A stretch of 64,000 bases of DNA from the NCBI RefSeq assembly GCF_014205215.1, contig NZ_JACHNC010000001.1, forward strand, positions 563,001-627,000, given 5' to 3'. The notes beneath the pieces are model-generated. The model saw only the letters and a list, made by a program, of their open reading frames with translations, was not told the DNA's origin and ran no database searches. Made by a program: the position numbers and the translations under genes. Source of the stretch: Actinoplanes lobatus (GTDB lineage Bacteria > Actinomycetota > Actinomycetes > Mycobacteriales > Micromonosporaceae). This document shows positions 16,796-25,096 of the stretch, piece by piece. Position 1 is the first letter of the stretch, and the number at the start of each line of letters is the position of its first letter.

Positions 16796-17701
16796 ATGCT
16801 CATCAGTTTCGGATGTCCGGTTTCTGGCGCCTGGGCGCAACCGGAGACGCTGACCACGATCGCCCGCCGGGCCGAGGAGCTCGGATATCACGGGCTCTGG
16901 GCGTTTCAGCGACTGCTCGTCGGGCGGGACCAGGATCTCGCGCCGATCTACCACAGTGTGCTCGATCCCATGGTCGCGCTGACCTGGGCCGCCGCCGCCA
17001 CGTCCCGGATCCGGCTCGGGGTTTCGGTGATCAACCTGCCGTACGTGTCGCCCACCTATCTGGCCAAGCAGGCCGGCTCCCTGGACCTGCTGTCCGGGGG
17101 ACGGTTCGACCTGGGACTGGGGACCGGCTGGTCGGAGCCGGAGTTCGTGGCCACCGGGTCCGATCCGAAGCCGCGCGGGCCACGCACCGAGGAGTATCTG
17201 GATGTCCTGAAGGCGCTGTTCAGTGGGGATGAGGCCGAGTACTCGGGCCGCTTCTACCAGGTACCGCCGAGCCGGATGGCGCCGGCGCCGGCACAGGCGG
17301 GCGGCCCACCGGTGCTGCTCGGTGGGACCGCCGATGTGGCGCTGCGGCGGGCCGGGCGGATCGCGGCCGGCTGGGTGAGCAGCAGCCGGACCAGCCTGCC
17401 GGAGATCGAGCGGGGCGTGCGGATCGTCCGCGAAGCGGCGGAGGCCGCAGGACGGGACCCGGACACGGTGCGTATCGTCGTACGTGGCGTCGTCCAGGCC
17501 GGGCGGCGCGACGAGGCGATTCCGCTGTCCGGGACCTGGGGCCAGATCAGGGCGGGAGCGGAGAGGTACGCTGAGGCCGGCGCCACGGAGCTGTTCTACG
17601 AGCCCAACTGGGACCCGCGGATCGGCGGACCGGAGGCCGACCCGCGCGCGGCCGCGGATCTCGGGGCCGAGATCCTCGCCGCGCTCGCGCCCAGCGGCTG
17701 A
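16796..17701 (+). CDS. LLM-class flavin/F420-dependent oxidoreductase
   Basis: The 301-residue protein is a TIM-barrel member of the luciferase-like monooxygenase family. Typical segments are ARRAEELGYHGLW, SRIRLGVSVINLPYVSPTYLAKQAGSLDLLSGGRFDLGLGTGW split over the first 110 residues, and RTEEYLDVLKALF. The close match to actinobacterial TIGR03619-like proteins suggests F420 rather than FMN as cofactor, but this cannot be decided here. A TTG nine bases upstream is possible, but the ATG lies 7 nt after a TAGGTT box. It stands alone between the c-di-GMP gene and a long gap. Confidence 0.88.
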   Translation: MLISFGCPVSGAWAQPETLTTIARRAEELGYHGLWAFQRLLVGRDQDLAPIYHSVLDPMVALTWAAAATSRIRLGVSVINLPYVSPTYLAKQAGSLDLLSGGRFDLGLGTGWSEPEFVATGSDPKPRGPRTEEYLDVLKALFSGDEAEYSGRFYQVPPSRMAPAPAQAGGPPVLLGGTADVALRRAGRIAAGWVSSSRTSLPEIERGVRIVREAAEAAGRDPDTVRIVVRGVVQAGRRDEAIPLSGTWGQIRAGAERYAEAGATELFYEPNWDPRIGGPEADPRAAADLGAEILAALAPSG

Positions 17702-18301
17702 CCGTTCCGGACCGTTGCCATTAGGCCGGTCCGGTGCTCGTGTCGTGCCCGGCCGGCCATCAATGGCGGCTTTCGATGGCCGAAATGGTTGCCGAATTGT
17801 CGCCCGGCCGGCCGGAGAGCGCGTCCCGTTCGGGCCGGGCGGGCACCCCGAGGAGCGCGTCTATATACGGCAGCGGTGGTCACCGACCGTAAATCTTCCG
17901 GCGATGACCCCCGCAGGCCGCAGGACCCACGGGAGGAACGACCCTCGAAGACATGATCTTGAAACGCTGAAGAAACGGTGATGCGACATTCCAGGCCCGC
18001 CACTTCGATGACTCTGCGCAACCGTACGATTGCCCGCCGAATCTCCATAGCCGACAAAACGCCCACGAAACCAACCCACTACATGCCGGTATGGTGGTAA
18101 ATTTGGGGTTTTGAGGAGTACTTCCGTGGGCGATGGTATGACCTAATCCATATGCTCGGGCCCGCCCTCTGTTATTCATTCGATGCGTCAACTCATTTCC
18201 TACGGCCCGATTCCCGACTACGTTTGCCAACCGCAGCATCCGAATACCTCTCACGCACGGCGCATGTGAGGTGTGTCCGTCCATGGAGGTGAACTACAAG
18301 C
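17702..18301. other. 600-bp intergenic region upstream of the peptide transporter
   Basis: No open frame here has convincing codon use. The second half (about 18040-18290) is distinctly less GC-rich than its surroundings and probably contains the promoter of the transporter operon. A possible TTGAGG (18111) and TATGAC (18137) pair has a poor 20-nt spacing, so I do not call it. A clear GGAGGTGA ribosome site lies just before the GTG at 18302. I found no riboswitch motif. Confidence 0.6.
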
Positions 18302-19318
18302 GTGGAACCGTTGATCGATGACCCCGCGCTGACGGGAACGCCGCTCTCATCCGAGCCGGCGACTCCGTCGAAGACTTCCCCGAACACCGCGAAGGGCAAG
18401 TCACCGACTCGCATCGCCTTGTCCCGGCTGCGCCGCGACAAGGTCGCGATGGTCAGCCTGGGTGTGTTCCTGCTCTTCGTGTTCATCGCGATCTTCGCGC
18501 CACTGTTGGCCAAGATCGAGGGTCAGGACCCGACCTCGCTGAACATCGACCTGGTCGACCGGAACGGATACCCGACCATCGGGATCACCAGCGACCACTG
18601 GTTCGGCATCGAGCCGCGCCTCGGTCGCGACCTCTTCGCCCGCTGGGTCTACGGGGCCCGCCCGTCACTCATCGTGGCCGGTCTGGTCACCGTCATCACG
18701 ACGATCATCGGTGTGGCCGTCGGCCTGATCGCGGGATTCGCCGGCGGCTGGGTCGACCGGGTCCTCTCCTGGATCATCGACTTCGTCCTGAGCCTGCCCT
18801 ACCTGCTCTTCGCCATCGCCGTCCCGGCGGTGCTGCTCTCCATCTTCGTCGGCACCGCGGAGAACGCGGACGCGCAACAGGTCGCCCAGGTCCGATTCTT
18901 CAGCCTGATCCTGGTGCTGTCGATCTTCGGGTGGGCGAGCCTCGCGCGGCTGATCCGCGGCGAGGTGCTCTCCCTACGGGAGCGGGAGTTCATCCAGGCC
19001 GCCCGGGTTCTCGGCGTGCCCACCCACAAGGTGCTCTTCAAGGAGCTGCTGCCGAACCTGGTCGGGCCGATCATCGTCTCGTCCTCGATCGCACTTCCGA
19101 CGTACATCGTCACCGAAGCCGGTCTCACGTTCCTCGGTGTCGGACTGGTCGAGCCCACCCCCTCCTGGGGGTTGACCATCTCCACCGCGGTGACGTTCTA
19201 TCGGGCCCACCCGATCTTCCTGTGGGTTCCAGTGATCGGCATCACCATCCTGGTCCTGGCGCTCAGCCTGCTCGGCGACGCCATCCGGGATGCTTTCGAC
19301 CCCCGTACCCGACGGTGA
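18302..19318 (+). CDS. Peptide ABC transporter permease (OppC/DppC type)
   Basis: This 338-residue protein starts at a GTG after GGAGGTGA. The first 40 residues are a soluble Ser/Thr/Pro-rich extension. Six helices follow, with the OppC N-terminal segment SRLRRDKVAMVSLGVFLLFVF, the WFGIEPRLGRDLFARWVYGARPSL region and the EAA loop ending in EFIQAARVLGVPTHKVLFKELLPN. It is the first gene of a five-gene importer operon. Having permease C ahead of the binding protein, and permease B after it, departs from the usual A-B-C-D-F order. Confidence 0.94.
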   Translation: MEPLIDDPALTGTPLSSEPATPSKTSPNTAKGKSPTRIALSRLRRDKVAMVSLGVFLLFVFIAIFAPLLAKIEGQDPTSLNIDLVDRNGYPTIGITSDHWFGIEPRLGRDLFARWVYGARPSLIVAGLVTVITTIIGVAVGLIAGFAGGWVDRVLSWIIDFVLSLPYLLFAIAVPAVLLSIFVGTAENADAQQVAQVRFFSLILVLSIFGWASLARLIRGEVLSLREREFIQAARVLGVPTHKVLFKELLPNLVGPIIVSSSIALPTYIVTEAGLTFLGVGLVEPTPSWGLTISTAVTFYRAHPIFLWVPVIGITILVLALSLLGDAIRDAFDPRTRR

Positions 19319-19353
19319 ACCGGCGCACGTTGCCGGCAATGAGAAGAGGAGAA

Positions 19354-21096
19354 ATGGCGAGGCGTTTGAGAATGGCCGCGGCCGCGGCCACCGCCCTGAC
19401 TCTGGGCCTGACGGGCTGTGGCAGCCCGTCGTCCAACAACGACGAGAACAAGTCGGACGACACCGGCAAGATCTCGACCCAGACCGCGGCGATCGACCCC
19501 GACGCCAAGGGCCCCGCGCCCGAGGTCCCCGGCGCCCGCAAGGGTGGCGAGATCACGATCTACTCGCAGTCCACGCCGAACACGATCGACCCGACCGACA
19601 TCTACTACGTCGACTCGAACGAGATCGGCAAGCTGCTCTTCCGTACCTCCACCCAGTTCGCCATCCGCGACGGGAAGCCGGTCCTCGTGCCGGACCTGAC
19701 CGACGTCGGCACCGTCTCCGCTGACAAGCTGTCCTGGACCTTCAAGTTCAAGACCGGCGAGAAGTACGAGGACGGCTCCGAGATCAAGATCGAGGACCTG
19801 GCGTACGCGATCAAGCGCTCGTTCGCCCACGACGTCTTCGCCAACGGTCCCGCGTACCAGCTGTCCTACTTCAAGGACGGCGACAAGTACAAGGGCCCGT
19901 ACACCAGCGGCACCGACTACGCCGGTGTCGAGGTCTCGGGTGCCGACACCCTGAAGATCAACCTGGCGAAGCCGTTCCCGGACCTGCCGTTCTACATGTC
20001 GTTCCCGATGTTCTCGCCGATCCCCCAGGCGAAGGACACCAAGGCCGACTACAAGAACAAGCCGATCGCCAGCGGCCCGTACAAGATCGCTTCCTACACC
20101 CCGGGCAGCGAGCTCAAGCTGGTCAAGAACGACAACTGGAACGCCGCGACCGACCCGGTCAAGCACCAGTACCTCGACGGCTGGACCTTCAAGTGGGGTG
20201 GCGACGACGTCAAGACCCAGCAGCAGGTCCTGAACAGCAACGGCCCGGACGCCAGCGCCCTGAACTACACCGACGTCGACGCTTCGCTCATCCCGCAGCT
20301 GACCGGTGAGAAGAAGGGGCAGTTCGTCCAGGGTGAGTCGCCCTGCACCTACACCTGGCAGATCGACACCACCCAGGTGCCGCTCGAGGTCCGTAAGGCG
20401 ATCGCCAAGGCCTGGCCGTACGACCAGACCTGGAAGGCCGCCGGCATCAACGACTACATCGGTCAGCCGGCCACCACCTTCATGCCGCCGAGCGTCCCCG
20501 GTTACCAGAAGTACACCCCGGTCGAGGACCTGGACGGCGAGGGCACCGGTGACCCGGCCGCCGCGAAGAAGCTGCTGGAGGCCGCCGGCAAGGTCGGCTT
20601 CGAGCTCAGCTGGTTCTACGACAACACCAAGCCGATCCCGCAGCAGGTCTCCGCGGTCCGCGAGGCTGCGCTGAAGGAGGCCGGCTTCGCGGTCAAGGCG
20701 ATCGGTGTCCCGACCGCCGAGCTCCGGAGCAAGATCAACGACTACGACGCCCCGGTCAACATCGCCCAGGGCCCGCGTGGTTGGTGCTCCGACTGGCCGT
20801 CCGGTGGTAGCTGGCTCCCGGTCCTCTTCAAGACCGAGAGCATCGCCGCCGGCACCAGCATGGGCGAGCTGAAGGACCCGGCGCTCGACGCCAAGATCGA
20901 CGAGGTCGCGAACCTTCCGGTCGACGAGTCCACCGCCAAGTGGGCCGCCCTCGACGAGGAGGTCATGAAGATGTACGCCGCGATCCCGTTCTACTACACG
21001 AAGTTCGGTGTCGTGATCGGCACCAACGTCGGTGGCGTCGAGGCCGACCCCACCATGGGTATGCCGCTCTTCACCAACGTCTTCCTGAAGAGCTGA
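19354..21096 (+). CDS. Peptide ABC transporter substrate-binding lipoprotein (OppA/DppA family 5)
   Basis: The 580-residue lipoprotein starts at the ATG at 19354 (MARRLRMAAA), with a GAGGAG very close to it. An in-frame ATG at 19339 is an alternative. The lipobox LGLTGC places the lipidated Cys near 23. The mature protein has the SBP_bac_5 pattern: TIYSQSTPNTIDPTDIYYVDS, LSWTFKFKTGEKYEDGSEIKIEDLAYAIKRSF and ASGPYKIASYTPG. It captures oligopeptides or similar ligands outside the membrane for the permeases on either side. Coding use is especially biased (Lys AAG, Asp GAC), suggesting high expression. A stable stem-loop follows the stop codon. Confidence 0.95.
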   Translation: MARRLRMAAAAATALTLGLTGCGSPSSNNDENKSDDTGKISTQTAAIDPDAKGPAPEVPGARKGGEITIYSQSTPNTIDPTDIYYVDSNEIGKLLFRTSTQFAIRDGKPVLVPDLTDVGTVSADKLSWTFKFKTGEKYEDGSEIKIEDLAYAIKRSFAHDVFANGPAYQLSYFKDGDKYKGPYTSGTDYAGVEVSGADTLKINLAKPFPDLPFYMSFPMFSPIPQAKDTKADYKNKPIASGPYKIASYTPGSELKLVKNDNWNAATDPVKHQYLDGWTFKWGGDDVKTQQQVLNSNGPDASALNYTDVDASLIPQLTGEKKGQFVQGESPCTYTWQIDTTQVPLEVRKAIAKAWPYDQTWKAAGINDYIGQPATTFMPPSVPGYQKYTPVEDLDGEGTGDPAAAKKLLEAAGKVGFELSWFYDNTKPIPQQVSAVREAALKEAGFAVKAIGVPTAELRSKINDYDAPVNIAQGPRGWCSDWPSGGSWLPVLFKTESIAAGTSMGELKDPALDAKIDEVANLPVDESTAKWAALDEEVMKMYAAIPFYYTKFGVVIGTNVGGVEADPTMGMPLFTNVFLKS

Positions 21097-21111
21097 TCCA
21101 CCAGTACTGAA

Positions 21112-21151
21112 CACGGTGGCCCGGTCCCCCAACATGGGCCGGGCCACCGTG
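21112..21151 (+). terminator. Intra-operon stem-loop after the binding-protein gene
   Basis: A 13-bp perfect stem, CACGGTGGCCCGG with CCGGGCCACCGTG, encloses a 14-nt loop. It lies 16 bp after the binding-protein stop and before the permease B gene. It probably stabilises the 3' end of the upstream message or partly terminates, giving excess binding protein. Confidence 0.75.
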
Positions 21152-21235
21152 GTGGCTCACAACGTTCTTTCCCGCCGCCGGTGATCCCGGCCGGCGCCCC
21201 TGAACCCGCGTCTGTGTCATCCGGAGGAAACCGCG

Positions 21236-22216
21236 GTGCTGTTCTACATCCTGCGTCGGCTGGCGAGCGCGATCTCGGTCGTGATCGTCACCCTGATCGC
21301 CAGTTTCGCGCTCTTCTTCCTGGCGCCGACCGACCCGGCGGGCGTGATCTGCGGTAACCGCTGTACTCCGGAACGCATCGAGGCGATCAACGACAGCCTC
21401 GGCCTGGACGAGCCGGCGATCACCCAGATCGGGCTCTACATGAAGGGCATCGTCGTCGGCCGCACCTACACCACCGCCGGTGGTGTGGTGACCGAGTGCC
21501 CGGCGCCCTGCCTCGGCTACTCCTACACGCTCGGCCAGCCGGTCACCAAGATGCTGGCGGACGCGCTGCCGGTGACCCTGTCGATCGTGCTCGGTGGCGC
21601 GATCGTGTACTTCGGTGTCGGCGTGTTCACCGGGACCCTCGCCGCGAAGAACCGCGGCTCGACGATGGACAAGGTCACCGTCGGTACCAGCCTGCTCGTC
21701 AACTCGGTGCCGTACTTCGTGGTCGCCCTGCTCGTCGCCCTGTACGCGACCGTGTTCCCGCCGGCGCAGTACACCCCGCTCCTGACCAATCCCTGGGCGT
21801 GGGCGAGCGGCCTGCTCGCCGCCTGGATGACCCTGGGCCTGACGAACGCCGCCTCCTACACCCGCTACTCGCGAGCCTCGATGATCGAGACGCTGGGCCA
21901 GGACTACATCCGCACCGCGCGGTCCAAGGGCATCAGCGAGCGGCGGGTCGTCTACCGGCACGGCGTCCGGGCCGGTCTGACCCCGGTGGTCACCATCCTG
22001 GGCCTGGACGTGGCGTTCCAGCTCACCAACGCGATCTTCACCGAGAGCATCTTCGGCCTCCCCGGTCTGGGCCTGCTCAGCATCCGGGCCTTCTACCAGT
22101 ACGACCTTCCGGTGCTGATGGGAACCGTGCTCCTCGGCTCGGTGGTGCTGGTGCTGATGAACCTCGTCGTCGACATCGTCTACACCTTCCTCGACCCGCG
22201 GGTCCGGCTCGGATGA
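21236..22216 (+). CDS. Peptide ABC transporter permease (OppB/DppB type)
   Basis: This 326-residue permease starts at a GTG nine bases after GGAGG. It has the OppB N-terminus (FYILRRLASAISVVIVTLIASFALFFL), a periplasmic loop with Cys-containing segments GVICGNRCTPE and ECPAPCLGYSY that could be disulphide-linked, and six helices. The EAA loop is TLGQDYIRTARSKGISERRVVYRHGVR. It pairs with the permease at 18302-19318. The four loop cysteines are typical of actinobacterial members only. Confidence 0.94.
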   Translation: MLFYILRRLASAISVVIVTLIASFALFFLAPTDPAGVICGNRCTPERIEAINDSLGLDEPAITQIGLYMKGIVVGRTYTTAGGVVTECPAPCLGYSYTLGQPVTKMLADALPVTLSIVLGGAIVYFGVGVFTGTLAAKNRGSTMDKVTVGTSLLVNSVPYFVVALLVALYATVFPPAQYTPLLTNPWAWASGLLAAWMTLGLTNAASYTRYSRASMIETLGQDYIRTARSKGISERRVVYRHGVRAGLTPVVTILGLDVAFQLTNAIFTESIFGLPGLGLLSIRAFYQYDLPVLMGTVLLGSVVLVLMNLVVDIVYTFLDPRVRLG

Positions 22217-22271
22217 CCCCGGCCGGCCACCCCCACCCCACCACGGCACGCACCACAAAGGCGGCACAGGC

Positions 22272-23360
22272 ATGAGCGACCAGACGGTCCGGGCCCCGCA
22301 CACGGTGACCCGGACACCCCGGGCCCGATCGGCGGACGAGCAGGCCTACCTCGAGGTCTCCGACCTCCACGTGCACTTCCCCACCCAGGACGGCGTCGTG
22401 AAGGCCGTGCAGGGCCTGAGCTACTCCCTGCCGCTGGGCCGCACACTGGCGATCGTCGGCGAATCCGGCTCGGGCAAGAGTGTCTCGAGCATGGCGGTGA
22501 TGGGCCTGCACGACCGCAAGTCGACCAAGATCACCGGGTCGATCAAGGTCGGCGGCAAGGAGATCGTCGGCATGTCGGAACGGGCGATGATGTCGTTCCG
22601 TGGTGCCGACGCCGCGATGATCTTCCAGGACCCGCAGTCCTCGCTGCACCCGTACTTCACCATCGGCGACCAGATCATGGAGTCGTACCGGTCGCACAAC
22701 CGGACCTCCAAGAAGGCCGCCAAGGAGCGGGCCATCGAGATGCTCGACCGGGTCGGCATCCCGAACCCGAAGCGCCGCGTGGACCAGTTCCCGCACGAGT
22801 TCTCCGGCGGTATGCGGCAGCGCGCGATGATCGCCATGGCGCTGGTCAACGACCCGAAGCTGCTGATCGCCGACGAGCCGACCACGGCCCTCGACGTGAC
22901 CGTGCAGGCACAGATCCTGGACCTGATCGCCGACCTCCAGCGGGACTTCGGCTCGGCGGTCGTCTTCATCACCCACGACCTCGGGGTGGTGGCCGAGATC
23001 GCCGACGACATCCTGGTGATGTACGCCGGCAACGCGGTCGAGCACGGCCCGGTCGAGAAGATCCTCGGTTCGCCGCTGCACCCGTACACCTGGGGTCTTC
23101 TGGAAAGCATCCCGGCGGTCTCCGGCACGCCCGGCCCGCTGCACCCGATCCCCGGCTCGCCGCCGAGCCTGCTCGCCATGCCGAGCGGCTGCTCCTTCAA
23201 CCCGCGGTGCGAGTTCCGCGAGCGGGTGAAGGACGACCTGTGCCGGACGCTGCGGCCGGACCTGATCGCGCGCACCGCCGACACCGGCCGTGCCTCCCGT
23301 TGCCACCTCCACGACCCCGACCGGGTGTTCGAGGCCGAAGTCCTGCCCCGGCTGCCGTAA
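22272..23360 (+). CDS. Peptide ABC transporter ATP-binding protein (OppD/DppD type)
   Basis: The 362-residue ATPase has Walker A GESGSGKS, the Q-loop IFQDPQSSLHP, signature FSGGMRQR, Walker B LLIADEPTTALD and switch THDLGVVAEIADD. The C-terminal extension has CSFNPRCEFRE and two later Cys (CRTL, RCHL), the pattern found in members that carry an iron-sulphur cluster. It provides ATP hydrolysis together with the next gene. It follows permease B by 55 bp. Confidence 0.95.
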   Translation: MSDQTVRAPHTVTRTPRARSADEQAYLEVSDLHVHFPTQDGVVKAVQGLSYSLPLGRTLAIVGESGSGKSVSSMAVMGLHDRKSTKITGSIKVGGKEIVGMSERAMMSFRGADAAMIFQDPQSSLHPYFTIGDQIMESYRSHNRTSKKAAKERAIEMLDRVGIPNPKRRVDQFPHEFSGGMRQRAMIAMALVNDPKLLIADEPTTALDVTVQAQILDLIADLQRDFGSAVVFITHDLGVVAEIADDILVMYAGNAVEHGPVEKILGSPLHPYTWGLLESIPAVSGTPGPLHPIPGSPPSLLAMPSGCSFNPRCEFRERVKDDLCRTLRPDLIARTADTGRASRCHLHDPDRVFEAEVLPRLP

Positions 23361-23371
23361 GGAACACGACG

Positions 23372-24427
23372 ATGACCGCTGCCACCGCTGCCAAATCGGG
23401 CGTTCGCAAGGTCGAGGGCGCACCGCTGCTCGAACTCGACGACGTCAAGATGCACTTCCGGATCAAGGGTGAGGGCATCCTCGCCCTGGGCAACAAATGG
23501 GTCCAGGCCGTCGACGGGGTCAGCCTGACCCTCCAGCCCGGCGAGACGCTGGGCCTGGTCGGCGAGTCCGGCTGTGGCAAATCCACCACGGCCCGCCTGA
23601 TCACCCGGCTGCTCGAGCCCACCGGCGGGCAGATCAAGTTCCAGGGCGTGGACATCGCCCACATGAACGAGCGCCAACTGCGGCCGTACCGCCGCGAGAT
23701 CCAGCTGATCTTCCAGGACCCGTACTCGTCGCTGAACCCGCGGCACACCGTCGGCACCATCGTCGGCACCGCGCTGCGCACCCACGACATGGTGCCGAAG
23801 AGCGGCGAGCTCAAGCGGGTCCAGGAGCTCCTGGAGATGGTCGGCCTGAACCCGGAGCACTACAACCGCTACCCGCACGAGTTCTCCGGCGGCCAGCGGC
23901 AGCGCATCGGCATCGCCCGCGCGCTGGCGGCCCGGCCCAAGGTGATCGTGGCCGACGAGCCGGTCTCCGCCCTGGACGTGTCGATCCAGGCGCAGGTCAT
24001 GAACCTGCTGGAGAACCTGCGCAAAGAGCTGGGCATCGCCTTCGTCTTCATCGCGCACGACCTCGGCGTGGTGCGGCACTTCTGCGACCGGGTCGCGGTC
24101 ATGTACCTGGGCCGGGTGGTCGAGGAGGGTCCGCGCGACGAGCTGTACGAGAAGCCGAACCACCCGTACACCCAGGCTCTGCTCTCCGCCGTGCCGGACA
24201 TCGGGGTGGTCCGTGGTGTCCCGCCGAAGAACCGGATCCGCCTGGTGGGCGACGTTCCCAGCCCGGTCGACCCGCCGTCCGGCTGCCGCTTCCGCACCCG
24301 CTGCTGGAAGGCCGAGGACATCTGCGCCACGCAGGACCCGGCCCTGCTGGAACACACGGAGAAGCTGCACACCGCGTGCCACTTCGCCGCGCCTCCGACC
24401 GAGTCGATCGTGGCCGAAACGGCCTGA
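23372..24427 (+). CDS. Peptide ABC transporter ATP-binding protein (OppF/DppF type)
   Basis: The 351-residue ATPase starts at an ATG 11 bp after the OppD-type stop, behind AAGGAA. Walker A is GESGCGKST, the Q-loop IFQDPYSSLNPRHTVG, the signature FSGGQRQR, Walker B VIVADEPVSALDVS and the switch AHDLGVVRHFCDR. The C-terminal oligopeptide-ATPase extension has CRFRTRCWKAEDIC and a later Cys. It is the last gene of the importer operon. Confidence 0.95.
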   Translation: MTAATAAKSGVRKVEGAPLLELDDVKMHFRIKGEGILALGNKWVQAVDGVSLTLQPGETLGLVGESGCGKSTTARLITRLLEPTGGQIKFQGVDIAHMNERQLRPYRREIQLIFQDPYSSLNPRHTVGTIVGTALRTHDMVPKSGELKRVQELLEMVGLNPEHYNRYPHEFSGGQRQRIGIARALAARPKVIVADEPVSALDVSIQAQVMNLLENLRKELGIAFVFIAHDLGVVRHFCDRVAVMYLGRVVEEGPRDELYEKPNHPYTQALLSAVPDIGVVRGVPPKNRIRLVGDVPSPVDPPSGCRFRTRCWKAEDICATQDPALLEHTEKLHTACHFAAPPTESIVAETA

Positions 24428-24428
24428 C

Positions 24429-24434
24429 TACCCT
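24429..24434 (+). promoter_or_regulatory. -10 box of the CBM6-like gene (leaderless-type)
   Basis: TACCCT starts two bases after the TGA of the ATPase gene and is followed by 6 nt and the GTG at 24441. Confidence 0.5.
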
Positions 24435-24440
24435 GGCCGA

Positions 24441-25070
24441 GTGGAAAATCTATCCCCGACCGTCTATCGCACCAGGTCGTGGCAGAACCGCCGCCGGGCG
24501 CTCCTCGCGCTCGGCGGCGCCGGTCTGGTCCTGGTGGGCTACCTGCTCGGGCGCTGGCAGGACACGCCGGCCGACCCGGTGTTCACCGGGCAGACCGTCG
24601 CCACCCCGGGCGCCACCACACCGCCGGCGACGCCATCGGCCACGCCCGCCTCCGCCGAGCCGGTCCCGGTGAAGTACCCGGTGCTCCAGGCCGAGGCGGC
24701 GACCGAACTGGCCGGCGTCGAGACCCAGCCCACCGAGGACGAGGGCGGCGGGGACAACGTCGGCTGGATCAACCGGGACGACTACCTGCGGTTCGACAAC
24801 TTCGACTTCGGGGCGGTGCCGGCGACGGCGGCCCGGATCCGGGTGGCGTCCGGCGCGGGGACCACCGGGCGGGTGCAGATCCGGCTGGACAGCCGGACCA
24901 ACGACCCGGTCGGCGAGCTGTCGGTCAGCAACACCGGTGACTGGCAGAAATGGCGTACCGACACCGCGGTGCTCAAGCCGGTGACCGGGACGCACACCGT
25001 CTTCGTGACGTTCACCTCGGACGAGGGCGCCGAGTTCGTGAATCTGAACTGGCTCCAGTTCGACCACTGA
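24441..25070 (+). CDS. Membrane-anchored CBM6-like carbohydrate-binding protein
   Basis: The 209-residue protein has a basic lead (RTRSWQNRRRALLALGG), one membrane helix or uncleaved signal (about 20-37), then a Thr/Pro/Ala linker (about 45-75). The remaining 130 residues resemble a family 6 carbohydrate-binding module: LQAEAATELAGVETQPTED at the start, GWINRDDYLRFDNFDFG, RIRVASGAG and NLNWLQFD at the end. It probably displays a glycan-binding domain on the cell surface. No enzyme domain is attached. Transcription seems independent of the transporter operon (TACCCT 6 nt before the GTG). Confidence 0.78.
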   Translation: MENLSPTVYRTRSWQNRRRALLALGGAGLVLVGYLLGRWQDTPADPVFTGQTVATPGATTPPATPSATPASAEPVPVKYPVLQAEAATELAGVETQPTEDEGGGDNVGWINRDDYLRFDNFDFGAVPATAARIRVASGAGTTGRVQIRLDSRTNDPVGELSVSNTGDWQKWRTDTAVLKPVTGTHTVFVTFTSDEGAEFVNLNWLQFDH

Positions 25071-25090
25071 TCGAACATCTGTACTAATCT
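25071..25090 (+). promoter_or_regulatory. LexA (SOS) box overlapping the dinB -10
   Basis: TCGAACATCTGTACTA (25071-25086) matches the actinobacterial SOS box TCGAAC-N4-GTTCGA at 10 of 12 fixed positions, with a perfect left half. The -10 TAATCT (25085-25090) overlaps its right end and stands 6 nt before the GTG start. LexA bound here would block RNA polymerase. Confidence 0.6.
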
Positions 25091-25096
25091 GGCGGC

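Noticed and set aside
13939..16857. 972-codon antisense open frame
   Set aside because: It is the shadow of the PAS-GGDEF-EAL gene; its translation is low-complexity Gln/Gly/Arg/Val sequence with no domain.
18111..18142. TTGAGG/TATGAC promoter for the peptide importer
   Set aside because: The 20-nt spacing is outside the normal range, so I did not call it.
17596..18284. Several minus-strand frames in the 600-bp gap
   Set aside because: None has a ribosome site, plausible codon use or any recognisable motif.
19198..21147. 649-codon minus-strand frame
   Set aside because: It is antisense to the peptide-binding protein, whose signal peptide and family motifs are clear.
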